Source: Nitrospirota bacterium
Lineage (GTDB): Bacteria; Nitrospirota; JACRHJ01
Direction: 5' to 3'
NCBI GenBank assembly: GCA_021784575.1
Contig: JAJYHX010000003.1
Span: 62,001 to 126,000 of the forward strand
DNA: 64,000 nt
Shown here: in pieces, positions 48,243 to 55,729 of the stretch
How the letters are laid out: every line of letters begins with the position of its first letter
Position numbering within the stretch: the first letter of the stretch is position 1
Made by a program: the position numbers and the translations under genes
Notes under the pieces: model-generated
The model's input: only the letters and a program-made list of their open reading frames with translations
Database searches by the model: none
What the model was told of the DNA's origin: nothing

Positions 48243-49037
48243 TAGCTGCGCGCCCTCGATAGAAAAATCCTTGTCGAGACCCTCAGGGTTCACAATATAC
48301 TTCTCGAAATCCACGGTCAAAATGATACCGTGCGCGATGTCCTTTGCCGTAAGCCGCGCCGGGAGCGCAACCGGTGGAATACCCGCCGCCCCCGCCGGCA
48401 GAACCTCTTTTGCCTTCCCGGACATTGTAACGTAAAGATACGGACGGGCAAGGCTGTCATAGAATATCTTCTCCTTAAGGTTCAGTCCGGCGTCGTAGAC
48501 CGCCTTCATGCGCGGCAGGAGTATGCCGGGGCCGACACGCGCCTGGTAAATATCATAGCCGTTGTCCGACTTTTCCGCAAGGAACTCCTCTCCCTCTTTC
48601 TTCTCAAGGAAGAGCGCACGACCGATGATTTCCGGGTCCGCCTGGATACCGTTTTTTGCCAGAAATTTTTTAAACGCCTCCCGCGGGCCTGTGTACAGCC
48701 AGCCCTCGGATGGCCTGTAGAAATAAAACTTGTCGCTCGTCAAAACGAGGTCGAAAATCGTAAAGCCCATAAAGGCAAGCCCCGTAAAGCGAAACCTGTC
48801 CGGTCTTTCAAAATAAAGGACACCGTCCACGCCCTGAGGGATTTTCCCGTCAACCTGAGCGGAAACCTTCACTAACGCCTTGAAACCCTTGATGTTTTCC
48901 GTCCCGGCGGAGGCCATTTTTATAATCCGGTAAGGCGGCGTGTCAGCGGGAATGGGTTTTACGGCCACGCGCGGCGCGCAGGAGGATAAAAACATTATCA
49001 AAAGCAGTATGGGAAGCGTTTTTTTCATGTATTCCAT
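48219..49037 (-). CDS. LolB/LolA-like outer-membrane lipoprotein
   Basis: A 272-residue lipoprotein with lipobox LSSC (C20). The mature part resembles the LolA/LolB beta-barrel fold: IKGFKALVKVSAQVDGK, GVDGVLYFERPDRFRFTGL and a SDKFYFYRPSEGWLYTG segment. Proteins of this type receive or move lipoproteins at the outer membrane, but this one is longer than Escherichia coli LolB (about 207 residues) and the family call is moderate. It has no operon partner. Two starts are possible (MEYM or the Met three codons in). Confidence 0.7.
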   Translation of the reverse strand: MEYMKKTLPILLLIMFLSSCAPRVAVKPIPADTPPYRIIKMASAGTENIKGFKALVKVSAQVDGKIPQGVDGVLYFERPDRFRFTGLAFMGFTIFDLVLTSDKFYFYRPSEGWLYTGPREAFKKFLAKNGIQADPEIIGRALFLEKKEGEEFLAEKSDNGYDIYQARVGPGILLPRMKAVYDAGLNLKEKIFYDSLARPYLYVTMSGKAKEVLPAGAAGIPPVALPARLTAKDIAHGIILTVDFEKYIVNPEGLDKDFSIEGAQLKGIREVR

Positions 49038-49114
49038 GGCCGTATCTGGCGCTCCTTACGTTTTTTAACTTTTAAAGAATAACACAGATTAAAAAACATC
49101 TCATCAATTTTCTC

Positions 49115-49143
49115 TTGACTGCGCGCCGCCGTTATGATTTGAT
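49115..49143 (+). promoter_or_regulatory. Candidate promoter for fur
   Basis: TTGACT (49115-49120) and TTTGAT (49138-49143) with a 17-bp spacer, about 100 bp upstream of fur. The -10 box is poor, so confidence is low. A tandem pair of ACCGG palindromes (49184-49216) lies between it and the gene. Confidence 0.35.
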
Positions 49144-49183
49144 ATTGACAACCGATTTCAAAAACCGCTGCCGACCACTTCAC

Positions 49184-49216
49184 GCCGGTAGACCGGCTTC
49201 GGACCGGTAGACCGGC
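49184..49216. repeat. Tandem pair of ACCGGTAGACCGGC-type palindromes
   Basis: Two copies of the GCCGGTAGACCGGCTTC element, 49184-49200 and 49202-49219, lie next to each other just upstream of fur. The same sequence is at 48006-48019. Confidence 0.65.
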
Positions 49217-49249
49217 TTCGAGCATGAACCGCAAACAAACGGGGCTAAA

Positions 49250-49684
49250 ATGAACAAAACAATTGCCGACTTAAACAAGTATCTTGCCGACAAGGGCCTC
49301 AAGATCACGCGCCAGCGCGAGGCCGTGGCCCAGGTGTTTTTCGACACGGACGGCCATATCAGCGCAGAGGAGCTTTACGTGAAGGTCTCCCGCTCCTACC
49401 CCGGCGTCGGGCTCACCACCGTCTACCGCACCCTGAAACTCCTCAAGGAGGCGGGCCTGGCCAAAGAGCGCCGGTTCGCGGAGGACTCGCAGGGGGTATT
49501 TGAAAAAGAAGATACGGCACGGCATCACGACCACTTAATCTGCACCCGTTGCGGAAAGATTGTGGAGTTCAAGGAGCCACTCATCGAGAAGCTCCAGGAG
49601 GAAGCGGCTCACAGGCACGGCTTCTCCGTGGAAGACCACAAGATGGAGCTTTACGGTCTTTGCAACTCATGCCGCACCGCCTGA
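49250..49684 (+). CDS. fur: Ferric uptake regulator Fur
   Basis: A 144-residue Fur family protein: winged helix with GLKITRQREAVAQVFF and the recognition region VGLTTVYRTLKLLKEAGLA, followed by the dimerisation domain with HHDHLICTRCGKIVEF and a C-terminal CNSC pair, i.e. two CxxC motifs forming a structural zinc site. Its place next to feoB, whose promoter has a Fur box, supports Fur rather than PerR or Zur. Confidence 0.93.
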   Translation: MNKTIADLNKYLADKGLKITRQREAVAQVFFDTDGHISAEELYVKVSRSYPGVGLTTVYRTLKLLKEAGLAKERRFAEDSQGVFEKEDTARHHDHLICTRCGKIVEFKEPLIEKLQEEAAHRHGFSVEDHKMELYGLCNSCRTA

Positions 49685-49710
49685 TTCGGCAGTTTTTTCA
49701 TGCCCGATGA

Positions 49711-49739
49711 TTGAAATTGATTATCATGTTCTCTAATAT
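49711..49739 (+). promoter_or_regulatory. feoB promoter with overlapping Fur box
   Basis: TTGAAA (49711-49716) and TAATAT (49734-49739) are 17 bp apart. A Fur box, TGAAATT-G-ATTATCA (49712-49726), matches the 7-1-7 consensus TGATAAT-N-ATTATCA at all but two positions and covers the -35 box. Fe(II)-Fur binding here would block polymerase, so feoB should be derepressed when iron is scarce. Confidence 0.8.
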
Positions 49740-49760
49740 CGAAAGGACCGTGTTTATAGA

Positions 49761-51710
49761 ATGACAGCAAAAGGTCTCAAAAAGCTTCTGCTCGTCGGCA
49801 ACCCGAATGTCGGCAAGAGCGTTATCTTCGGGAACCTCACCGGCAAATACGCCACAGTATCCAATTACCCCGGAACCACGGTAGAGGTATCCGCCGGCAA
49901 CGCGGCAATCAAGGGGGTTCCGTATGTCGTCACGGACACGCCGGGGGTAAACAGTCTTCTTCCCATGTCTGAAGACGAGCAGGTAACCCGCGACATCCTG
50001 CTGCACGAGGACTTCGATACGGTAATACAGGTGGCCGACGTAAAGAACCTCCGCCGCTCGCTGCTTATCAGCCTCCAGCTCTCCGAGATGGGCATACCGT
50101 TTGTGATGGCCCTGAACATGGCGGACGAGGCTGAGGACCTGGGAATCTCGACAGACCTGGCCTCATTGTCCAAGAGCATCGGCGTCGATACCGTCAGCAC
50201 CGTCGCCACGAGGAAAAAAGGCATATCGAAACTGAAGGAGGTATGCCAGACGCCCAGGCATTCCACCCTTTCGGTTGTATTTGGAGAAAGGGTGGAGAAC
50301 GCGATAAAGGCCATGGAGCCGCTCCTCCCCGAGGCGAAAATATCGAAGCGCTCCCTTGCCCTGATGCTCCTGGGAGGGGACTCAAGCCTCAAAAGCTGGC
50401 TGCACAGCCTTATCCCCGACACCTCCATAGACGCCCTGGAAGAAACGGTAAACAACCTTCAGGCGCAGTATCCTGAGCCGTTGGGATATTATATAAACCG
50501 GAAGCGTCTTATGGCTGTGGACAAGATTGTGAAGTCCTGTCAGTCCCGCGTGAAGGGCGCCAGGAAGGGATTCGGGCAGTGGCTTGGGTCAACCACGATG
50601 CACCCGCTCTGGGGCCTTCCGGTTCTGCTCGTCGTGCTTTACGGCATGTATGAGTTCGTCGGGGTTTTCGGCGCCGGAACGCTGGTGGATTTCATGGAAA
50701 AGACGGTCTTCAACAAAGGCATAAACCCGTTCGTCATCCGGCTGTTCGACTACGTGCCGGCGCAATTTTTGAAGGAGCTTTTCGTCGGCCAGTACGGCAT
50801 TGTCACCATGGCTATAACCTATTCCATCGCGATTGTCCTTCCGATTACCGCAACATTTTTCATGGCCTTCGGCATACTCGAAGACTCCGGATACCTGCCG
50901 CGCCTGGCGATAATGGTCAACCGCCTGTTCCGGCTTATCGGCCTGAACGGAAAGGCCGTAATGCCGATGGTGCTGGGGCTCGGATGCTGCACGATGGCGA
51001 CTTTGACCACCCGGATACTTGAGACGAAGAAAGAGCGTGTCATCGTTACGCTCCTGCTGGGGCTTGCGATTCCATGCTCCGCTCAGTTCGGCGTGATAAT
51101 GGGGATGCTCGCGGGCATATCCGGCAAGGCGGCTGTTATCTGGGCGCTCGTGCTTACGGGCGTCCTTTTCCTGATAGGTTATCTCTCGTCGAAGATTATC
51201 AAGGGCGAGCCGTCGGACTTCATACTGGAACTGCCGCCGATGCGCGTCCCGAAACTGAAGAACATCCTGAACAAGACCCTTGGCAGGATAGAGTGGTATC
51301 TTAAAGAGGCGGTGCCGCTTTTTATCCTGGGCACGCTGATACTCTTCACCGCGGACAAGCTTATGCTGCTGGGCCTGGCCGAGAAAATCGCATCCCCCGT
51401 CATAGTGGGGCTTCTGGGCCTTCCGGAAAAGACGACGGCGGCTTTCATCATCGGCTTTCTCCGCCGGGATTACGGGGCCGCCGGGCTTTACGCGATGCAG
51501 AAGGCCGGGGAACTGACTCCGGCGCAGGTGCTGGTGAGCGTTGTAACGATTACGCTTTTCGTGCCCTGTATCGCCCAGTTCTTCATTACCGTCAAAGAGC
51601 GCGGCATGAAAACCGCCGTGGCAATGATGGCGTTCATCTTCCCGTTTGCGATACTTGTAGGCTCAGCGCTTAATTTCAGCCTTCGATTCCTGGGAGTAAC
51701 ACTAAAATAG
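49761..51710 (+). CDS. feoB: Ferrous iron transporter FeoB
   Basis: A 649-residue protein with a cytoplasmic G domain (GNPNVGKS at 13-20, NYPGTT switch I, DTPG switch II, NMADEAEDLG for G4) and a membrane domain containing the two Gate motifs (around GCCTMAT and FVPCIAQF). It imports Fe(II). It is shorter than Escherichia coli FeoB (773), mainly at the spacer and C-terminus; no FeoC follows. The FeoA function is provided by the C-terminal domain of the next protein. Confidence 0.95.
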   Translation: MTAKGLKKLLLVGNPNVGKSVIFGNLTGKYATVSNYPGTTVEVSAGNAAIKGVPYVVTDTPGVNSLLPMSEDEQVTRDILLHEDFDTVIQVADVKNLRRSLLISLQLSEMGIPFVMALNMADEAEDLGISTDLASLSKSIGVDTVSTVATRKKGISKLKEVCQTPRHSTLSVVFGERVENAIKAMEPLLPEAKISKRSLALMLLGGDSSLKSWLHSLIPDTSIDALEETVNNLQAQYPEPLGYYINRKRLMAVDKIVKSCQSRVKGARKGFGQWLGSTTMHPLWGLPVLLVVLYGMYEFVGVFGAGTLVDFMEKTVFNKGINPFVIRLFDYVPAQFLKELFVGQYGIVTMAITYSIAIVLPITATFFMAFGILEDSGYLPRLAIMVNRLFRLIGLNGKAVMPMVLGLGCCTMATLTTRILETKKERVIVTLLLGLAIPCSAQFGVIMGMLAGISGKAAVIWALVLTGVLFLIGYLSSKIIKGEPSDFILELPPMRVPKLKNILNKTLGRIEWYLKEAVPLFILGTLILFTADKLMLLGLAEKIASPVIVGLLGLPEKTTAAFIIGFLRRDYGAAGLYAMQKAGELTPAQVLVSVVTITLFVPCIAQFFITVKERGMKTAVAMMAFIFPFAILVGSALNFSLRFLGVTLK

Positions 51711-51732
51711 CAAAGGATAAAAGGAGAATAGT

Positions 51733-52449
51733 ATGCCGCATAAAAAGGAACCCGGCGCGGGTTTTATCGTAACCGGCGAGATACGGGACGAATTTCTGGA
51801 ATCCCTGTGGCTGCTGGAAGAGACGGGCAAAGGGGAAAAGACCGACAGGCAATCGGTGCTCGCCCTCGCAGTGCAGGAGGGATATATCGAAGATAACGCC
51901 GATGTCGAGGCGGTTATAAGCGACATGGCGGCCAAAGGGGACATCCTGCTTAAAGGATACAGTGTGTCCTTGAGCGATGCAGGGCGCGAGGCCGCGAAAA
52001 ATATAATCCGGAGGAAGCGTCTTGCGGAAACGCTGCTCTCGGAGGTCTTCGCGCTTGGGCCAATGGAGATGAAAAATGCCGCCTGCCAGTTCGAGCATAT
52101 CCTAAGCCCCGAGGTTACGGACTCGGTATGCTCTTTCCTTGGGCATCCGCCATCCTGCCCTCACGGGAAACCCATCCCCCGCGGGAACTGCTGCAAAAAG
52201 CTCGCGCACCACATCCGCCCGCTCGTTATGCCGATGAAGGACCTTGAGCCTGGCAACCGCGCCCGCATAACGTTCATCTCGCCCAGGGATCACGGCAGGA
52301 TGGACAGGCTCTCCACTCTTGGCATCGTGCCTGGGACGGACATTGTCCTGCACCAAAAGAGGCCCGCGTTCGTAATACGCGCGGGGGAGACGGAGTTGGC
52401 CCTCGACATGGACATCGCGGCGGAGATTTACGTGAAATTAATCAGCTGA
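51733..52449 (+). CDS. DtxR-family metal-dependent regulator fused to a FeoA domain
   Basis: A 238-residue protein. Residues 1-85 form a winged-helix DNA-binding domain; 91-155 form the DtxR/IdeR metal-binding and dimerisation domain, seen as RRKRLAETLLSEVF, MEMKNAACQFEHILSPEVTDSV, HPPSCPHGKPIP and NCC. Residues 164-238 form a FeoA/SH3-like domain (LEPGNRARITFI, MDRLSTLGIVPGTDIVL). Located 22 bp after feoB. It could both regulate and act as FeoA. The 3' end overlaps the convergent DUF362 gene by eight bases. Confidence 0.88.
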   Translation: MPHKKEPGAGFIVTGEIRDEFLESLWLLEETGKGEKTDRQSVLALAVQEGYIEDNADVEAVISDMAAKGDILLKGYSVSLSDAGREAAKNIIRRKRLAETLLSEVFALGPMEMKNAACQFEHILSPEVTDSVCSFLGHPPSCPHGKPIPRGNCCKKLAHHIRPLVMPMKDLEPGNRARITFISPRDHGRMDRLSTLGIVPGTDIVLHQKRPAFVIRAGETELALDMDIAAEIYVKLIS

Positions 52450-53563
52450 GGTATTTCAGGAGCCAGCCTTCGGCAATGTCTATTGCGCCGTGGGGGCATA
52501 TCTCCTGGCAGCAGAAGCAGCGTATGCACTGGCGATAGTTTATCTCGATTCCCGCGCCTTGCCCCTTCATGGCCTTTGCCGGGCACATGTCGGCGCACAT
52601 CATGCACAGTTTGCATCTACCCTTATCAACCCTCGGCCTGGTTGTAAGAGCGTCCTTCAGAAACCTCCTGACCGTCTCCGGAATCGTCCATTCGAGGTGT
52701 GTGCCCGGCGGGAGCCTGAAATCCCTTATCCCGGCATACTCGGGCGCATTGAAATCGCCAAGCAGGTCTATTTCGGGCGTCTCCGGGAAAAGCCCCTTTT
52801 CACGAGCCGCCTTGAGTGTCGGGAGCATGAACGGCTCGACTCCGATGAATTTGCAGAGCATGTAATCCACGGCAAAGGCGTCTTCGCCCGCCATTATAAA
52901 ACCGGTCTCTCGCGGCCTGCCGCTGCCGGGACCGTTCCCGTCCATGCTCACTACGGCGTCCACGACCGACAGCCTCGGCCTTATCAAACCGTGCAGCTCT
53001 ACGAGCATTGCGGCAAAGGCGCCAATGTCCACGCCTGCGTTCAAATGCCACTGAACCTTGCGCCTGCCGGGAATGCAGCCGAAAAGATTTTTCACCGCAA
53101 GCGTAAGCAGCATCTGTCCGTGCGTCTTGGCCTTCGGGAGGTTAATTATCGCATCCGCGCGGAGGGCTTCACTGGAAATCTCGAAATGCCTGAACGTGCC
53201 CGTGCCCGGCACGCCCCTGGCCTCGGACAATTCGATTAAATCGGCGCCTTCTGCCTGAGCGACATCAGCAATACCGGTGACTTCGGCGATTTTTTTAAAA
53301 GAGCCTATGGCGCCGGAATCCCCTATTAACGGGATTCCCCCGGCGTCTTTGACCAGCCGGACAACTGCGCGCACCACCTCCGGATGGGTCGTAACGGCCT
53401 TGTCGGGGGCCCTGGCCGCCAGCATGTTGGGCTTTATGAGGACGCGCTCGCCTTCGCGGACAAACCTTTCCATCCCGCCCAGCAGGTCCACGGCCTTTCT
53501 TATGGCGCTGTCAACAAGGTTTCTTTCGTATGACCGGCACTCAAGAGCGCTTACGGTATTCAA
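52442..53563 (-). CDS. DUF362 domain protein with C-terminal 2x[4Fe-4S] ferredoxin
   Basis: A 373-residue protein. The N-terminal 300 residues are the DUF362 domain (ERVLIKPNMLAARAPDKAVTTHPEVVRAV, GDSGAIGSFKKIAE, LPKAKTHGQMLLTLAVKNLFG in part). The C-terminus has two clusters, CKLCMMCADMCPAKAM and CIRCFCCQEICPHGAID. Such proteins occur widely in anaerobes; the function is unknown, though an electron-transfer role is likely. It forms a pair with the gene six bases upstream (53570-54148). Confidence 0.85.
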   Translation of the reverse strand: MNTVSALECRSYERNLVDSAIRKAVDLLGGMERFVREGERVLIKPNMLAARAPDKAVTTHPEVVRAVVRLVKDAGGIPLIGDSGAIGSFKKIAEVTGIADVAQAEGADLIELSEARGVPGTGTFRHFEISSEALRADAIINLPKAKTHGQMLLTLAVKNLFGCIPGRRKVQWHLNAGVDIGAFAAMLVELHGLIRPRLSVVDAVVSMDGNGPGSGRPRETGFIMAGEDAFAVDYMLCKFIGVEPFMLPTLKAAREKGLFPETPEIDLLGDFNAPEYAGIRDFRLPPGTHLEWTIPETVRRFLKDALTTRPRVDKGRCKLCMMCADMCPAKAMKGQGAGIEINYRQCIRCFCCQEICPHGAIDIAEGWLLKYLS

Positions 53564-53569
53564 TAAGGA

Positions 53570-54148
53570 CTACAGTTTCAGAAGATACATGCAGGCCTGG
53601 CTGTCGATCCTTTCGTCAACTTCTTCCTTGGAGAACTTTATCCTCGACATGCCTTCGTTGGCGTAGACCACCCTGCCGCTTACGGACCTGCACGCTATCT
53701 GATAGATTGCTACGGACTTGCCGCCCACCGTCGTATGTTCGCCGATGACGGAACGGATAACCTGATGCACTATGCAGAACGGATGGAGTATGGCGCCCTT
53801 GTTTTTGTATATTTCCTTGTATTTTTTTTCAACTTCCCGGAAATGTTCGGGAAGCTTCCCGTCAGGGCCTTGTAGAGAGCTGAGGAGTTTAATGAGGGGA
53901 CACTTGTGAAGGACGACAATTTCGCCCTCGATTGTGGACTTGCCTTCAAGCCTGGCAAAAGAGGTGTTGCCCGATGCATGTTCTCTCAGGAAATCTTCAA
54001 GGCTCTTGTATTCCTTGCCGTCGATTTCCTCCGCTATTTCCCGGCCCTTTTCCTGGAGGTCGAAAATGATAGCGCTTATAAGCCTGCTTTTTTCCGGAAT
54101 AACCTGTTTGGCCCACTCCTTTGTCAGTTGCTTCTCCAGATAAGACAT
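53570..54148 (-). CDS. Hypothetical Cys/His-rich cytoplasmic protein
   Basis: A 192-residue soluble protein that I do not recognise. It begins with helices, followed by a possible metal- or cofactor-binding region: HKCPL near residue 80, LHPFCIVHQ near 120 and IACRS near 151. There is no signal peptide. It is six bases upstream of the DUF362/ferredoxin gene and likely co-transcribed, so a redox role for the pair is plausible. It is separated from the rplT operon by a terminator-like hairpin. Confidence 0.65.
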   Translation of the reverse strand: MSYLEKQLTKEWAKQVIPEKSRLISAIIFDLQEKGREIAEEIDGKEYKSLEDFLREHASGNTSFARLEGKSTIEGEIVVLHKCPLIKLLSSLQGPDGKLPEHFREVEKKYKEIYKNKGAILHPFCIVHQVIRSVIGEHTTVGGKSVAIYQIACRSVSGRVVYANEGMSRIKFSKEEVDERIDSQACMYLLKL

Positions 54149-54186
54149 GGCACACCTCTCGTTTCCTGCTGTTTATCCCCTCGCTT

Positions 54187-54240
54187 GAAAATAGAAATAC
54201 CTGCGCCCATCATCCGACTCCGGCGGGAACACAGGTATTT
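54187..54240 (-). terminator. Probable terminator after rplT
   Basis: A perfect nine-base stem (AAATACCTG at 54195-54203, CAGGTATTT at 54232-54240) with a 28-nt, GC-rich loop, followed on the minus strand by a T-rich tract (TTTCTATTTT). It lies 24-70 bp past the rplT stop. Confidence 0.55.
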
Positions 54241-54263
54241 TTGAGCAATCCTATAAAGTATCC

Positions 54264-54626
54264 TTAGGAGGCTTTGGCGTATTCCTTGGCGCTTTGGGCG
54301 ACCTTCATAAACCCGGCAGGGTCGGACACCGCCATTTCGGCCAATACCTTGCGGTCCAGCTCTATCCCGGCGAGTTTCAGGCCGTGCATGAGCTGGCTGT
54401 ACGAGATATCGTTCATCCTTGCCGCCGCGTTTATGCGCGCTATCCAGATGCCGCGGAACGTCCTTTTCTTTGCGCGCCTGTCCCTGTAAGCGTATTTAAG
54501 GCCTCGGTCAACCGCCTCCGTAGCCGTCCTGAAAAGGCGGCTTCTGCCGCCGTAATAACCTTTCGCCAGCTTGAGGACCTTGCTCCTCCGCCTCCTGGCT
54601 TTAAATCCCCTTTTAACCCTCGGCAT
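54264..54626 (-). CDS. rplT: 50S ribosomal protein L20
   Basis: L20 (120 residues) is an early assembly protein with a long basic N-terminal extension: [19 protein letters not shown], then [20 protein letters not shown] and [21 protein letters not shown]. In several bacteria it represses rpmI-rplT translation; no such site was mapped here. Last gene of the thrS-infC-rpmI-rplT order. Confidence 0.98.
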   Translation of the reverse strand: MPRVKRGFKARRRRSKVLKLAKGYYGGRSRLFRTATEAVDRGLKYAYRDRRAKKRTFRGIWIARINAAARMNDISYSQLMHGLKLAGIELDRKVLAEMAVSDPAGFMKVAQSAKEYAKAS

Positions 54627-54733
54627 TGCAATTCTCCTTAATAATTAAGCAGTGATGCGTAATATTGAGTCGATGTCTTTGCCAGGCCCTGACTTTGGCC
54701 TGCGCAGGTCAACCGGCCTGCCCGCCGGCCCAC

Positions 54734-54937
54734 CTATTTAAAAGGAAGAAGCCTCTTCAGCATCGTTTCGTTGGTTTTGTCCGCATAGGAGACCTTGGAC
54801 AGCTTGCGCATTCTGCCCGCGGATTTTGAAGTCAGGAGATGGCTTCCGAATGCCATGTCCCTCTTCACCTTGCCCTTGGCGGTAAAATTAAACCGCTTCG
54901 CCGCGCCCCTGTGCGTCTTAAGCTTATAGCCAGCCAT
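54734..54937 (-). CDS. rpmI: 50S ribosomal protein L35
   Basis: L35 (67 residues) with KLKTHRGAAKRFNFTAKGKVKR and HLLTSKSAGRMRKL. It lies 111 bp after infC and 107 bp before rplT. These spacers are long and may hold regulatory structure, but none was recognised. Confidence 0.97.
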   Translation of the reverse strand: MAGYKLKTHRGAAKRFNFTAKGKVKRDMAFGSHLLTSKSAGRMRKLSKVSYADKTNETMLKRLLPFK

Positions 54938-55048
54938 TATACCCCCCTATGCCCCATCGTCGTCTTTCATTATTTAATAAAGCCGCCGCCCCTTGAAAAT
55001 TTCAGGGAAAAACGGAAAAAAGCAGGTTACACTATTAATAAGCCTTTG

Positions 55049-55564
55049 TCAAGAAGACTTTGGGGCGATTACCATCGAAAGCGCCCTGCCCTCCTGTTTA
55101 GGCATCTGCTCGATATTGCCGGCCTCCTGGATGTCCGCAACCACCTTGCTTAAAAGCGCGTTCCCAAGCTCGGTATGGGCCATCTCTCTGCCCCGGAAAA
55201 CCACCGTAACCTTTACCTTATTGCCCTCGTCGAGGAATCTCTTTGCGTTATTGAGCTTGAAGTTATAGTCGTGAACGTCCGTGCCGGGACGCATCTTGAC
55301 TTCCTTGAGCTGAATAATCTTCTGGTGTTTCTTGCTCTCGTGGGCCTTCTTGGCCTGCTCGTACTTATATTTGCCGAAGTCCATAATCTTGCAGACCGGC
55401 GGTTCCGCCTGCGGGGCAACCTCCACCAGATCCAGCCCCCGCTCTTCCGCCGCCCGGATTGCCTCGAATACCGGCAGTATCCCAAGCTGCGCGCCGTCGT
55501 CCGCTATAACCCTTACCTCCCGCACGCGTATCTCGCGGTTTACCCTCGTCGTCGGTTTTCCTAT
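55049..55564 (-). CDS. infC: Translation initiation factor IF-3 (AUA start)
   Basis: IF-3 (171 residues) discriminates against non-canonical start codons and elongator tRNA. The conserved N-terminus (TTRVNREIRVREVRVIADDGAQLGI) reads without interruption back to ATA at 55562-55564. The codon before that is GTC and the one before it a TAG stop, and a GGGGGTGA ribosome-binding site lies at a normal distance, so AUA is the only sensible start. The C-domain follows with KEVKMRPGTDVHDYNFKL. AUU, AUC or AUA starts are known for infC and allow IF-3 to repress itself. The next usable codon, GTG at 55523-55525, would remove 13 conserved residues. Confidence 0.93.
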   Translation of the reverse strand: MGKPTTRVNREIRVREVRVIADDGAQLGILPVFEAIRAAEERGLDLVEVAPQAEPPVCKIMDFGKYKYEQAKKAHESKKHQKIIQLKEVKMRPGTDVHDYNFKLNNAKRFLDEGNKVKVTVVFRGREMAHTELGNALLSKVVADIQEAGNIEQMPKQEGRALSMVIAPKSS

Positions 55565-55606
55565 GACCTATCACCCCCTGTCGGTTTTTGGTTGTTATAG
55601 AACAGC

Positions 55607-55678
55607 TGTCATTCTAAACTATGTAAAGAATCCACGGGTTGCTTCCAAGCCATATCCTCCGCTACGCCCGGAATGACA
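55607..55678. repeat. MITE-like element with TGTCATTCT / GAATGACA ends
   Basis: The left end TGTCATTCT (55607-55615) and right end GAATGACA (55671-55678) form an inverted repeat; between them an AATCCACGG block matches the element at 4682-4779. It lies in the thrS-infC spacer. Confidence 0.55.
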
Positions 55679-55691
55679 TTCTTAAGCCTCC

Positions 55692-55715
55692 GGATTCCCG
55701 CTTTCGCGGGAATGG
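55692..55715. repeat. Dispersed palindrome, GGATTCCCGC family
   Basis: GATTCCCGC - TTTC - GCGGGAATG: a nine-base inverted repeat with one mismatch, the most complete copy of the family also found at 1493 and 3996. It lies 15 bp past the thrS stop codon, adjacent to the MITE-like element. Confidence 0.7.
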
Positions 55716-55729
55716 CCATAACTTCAATC

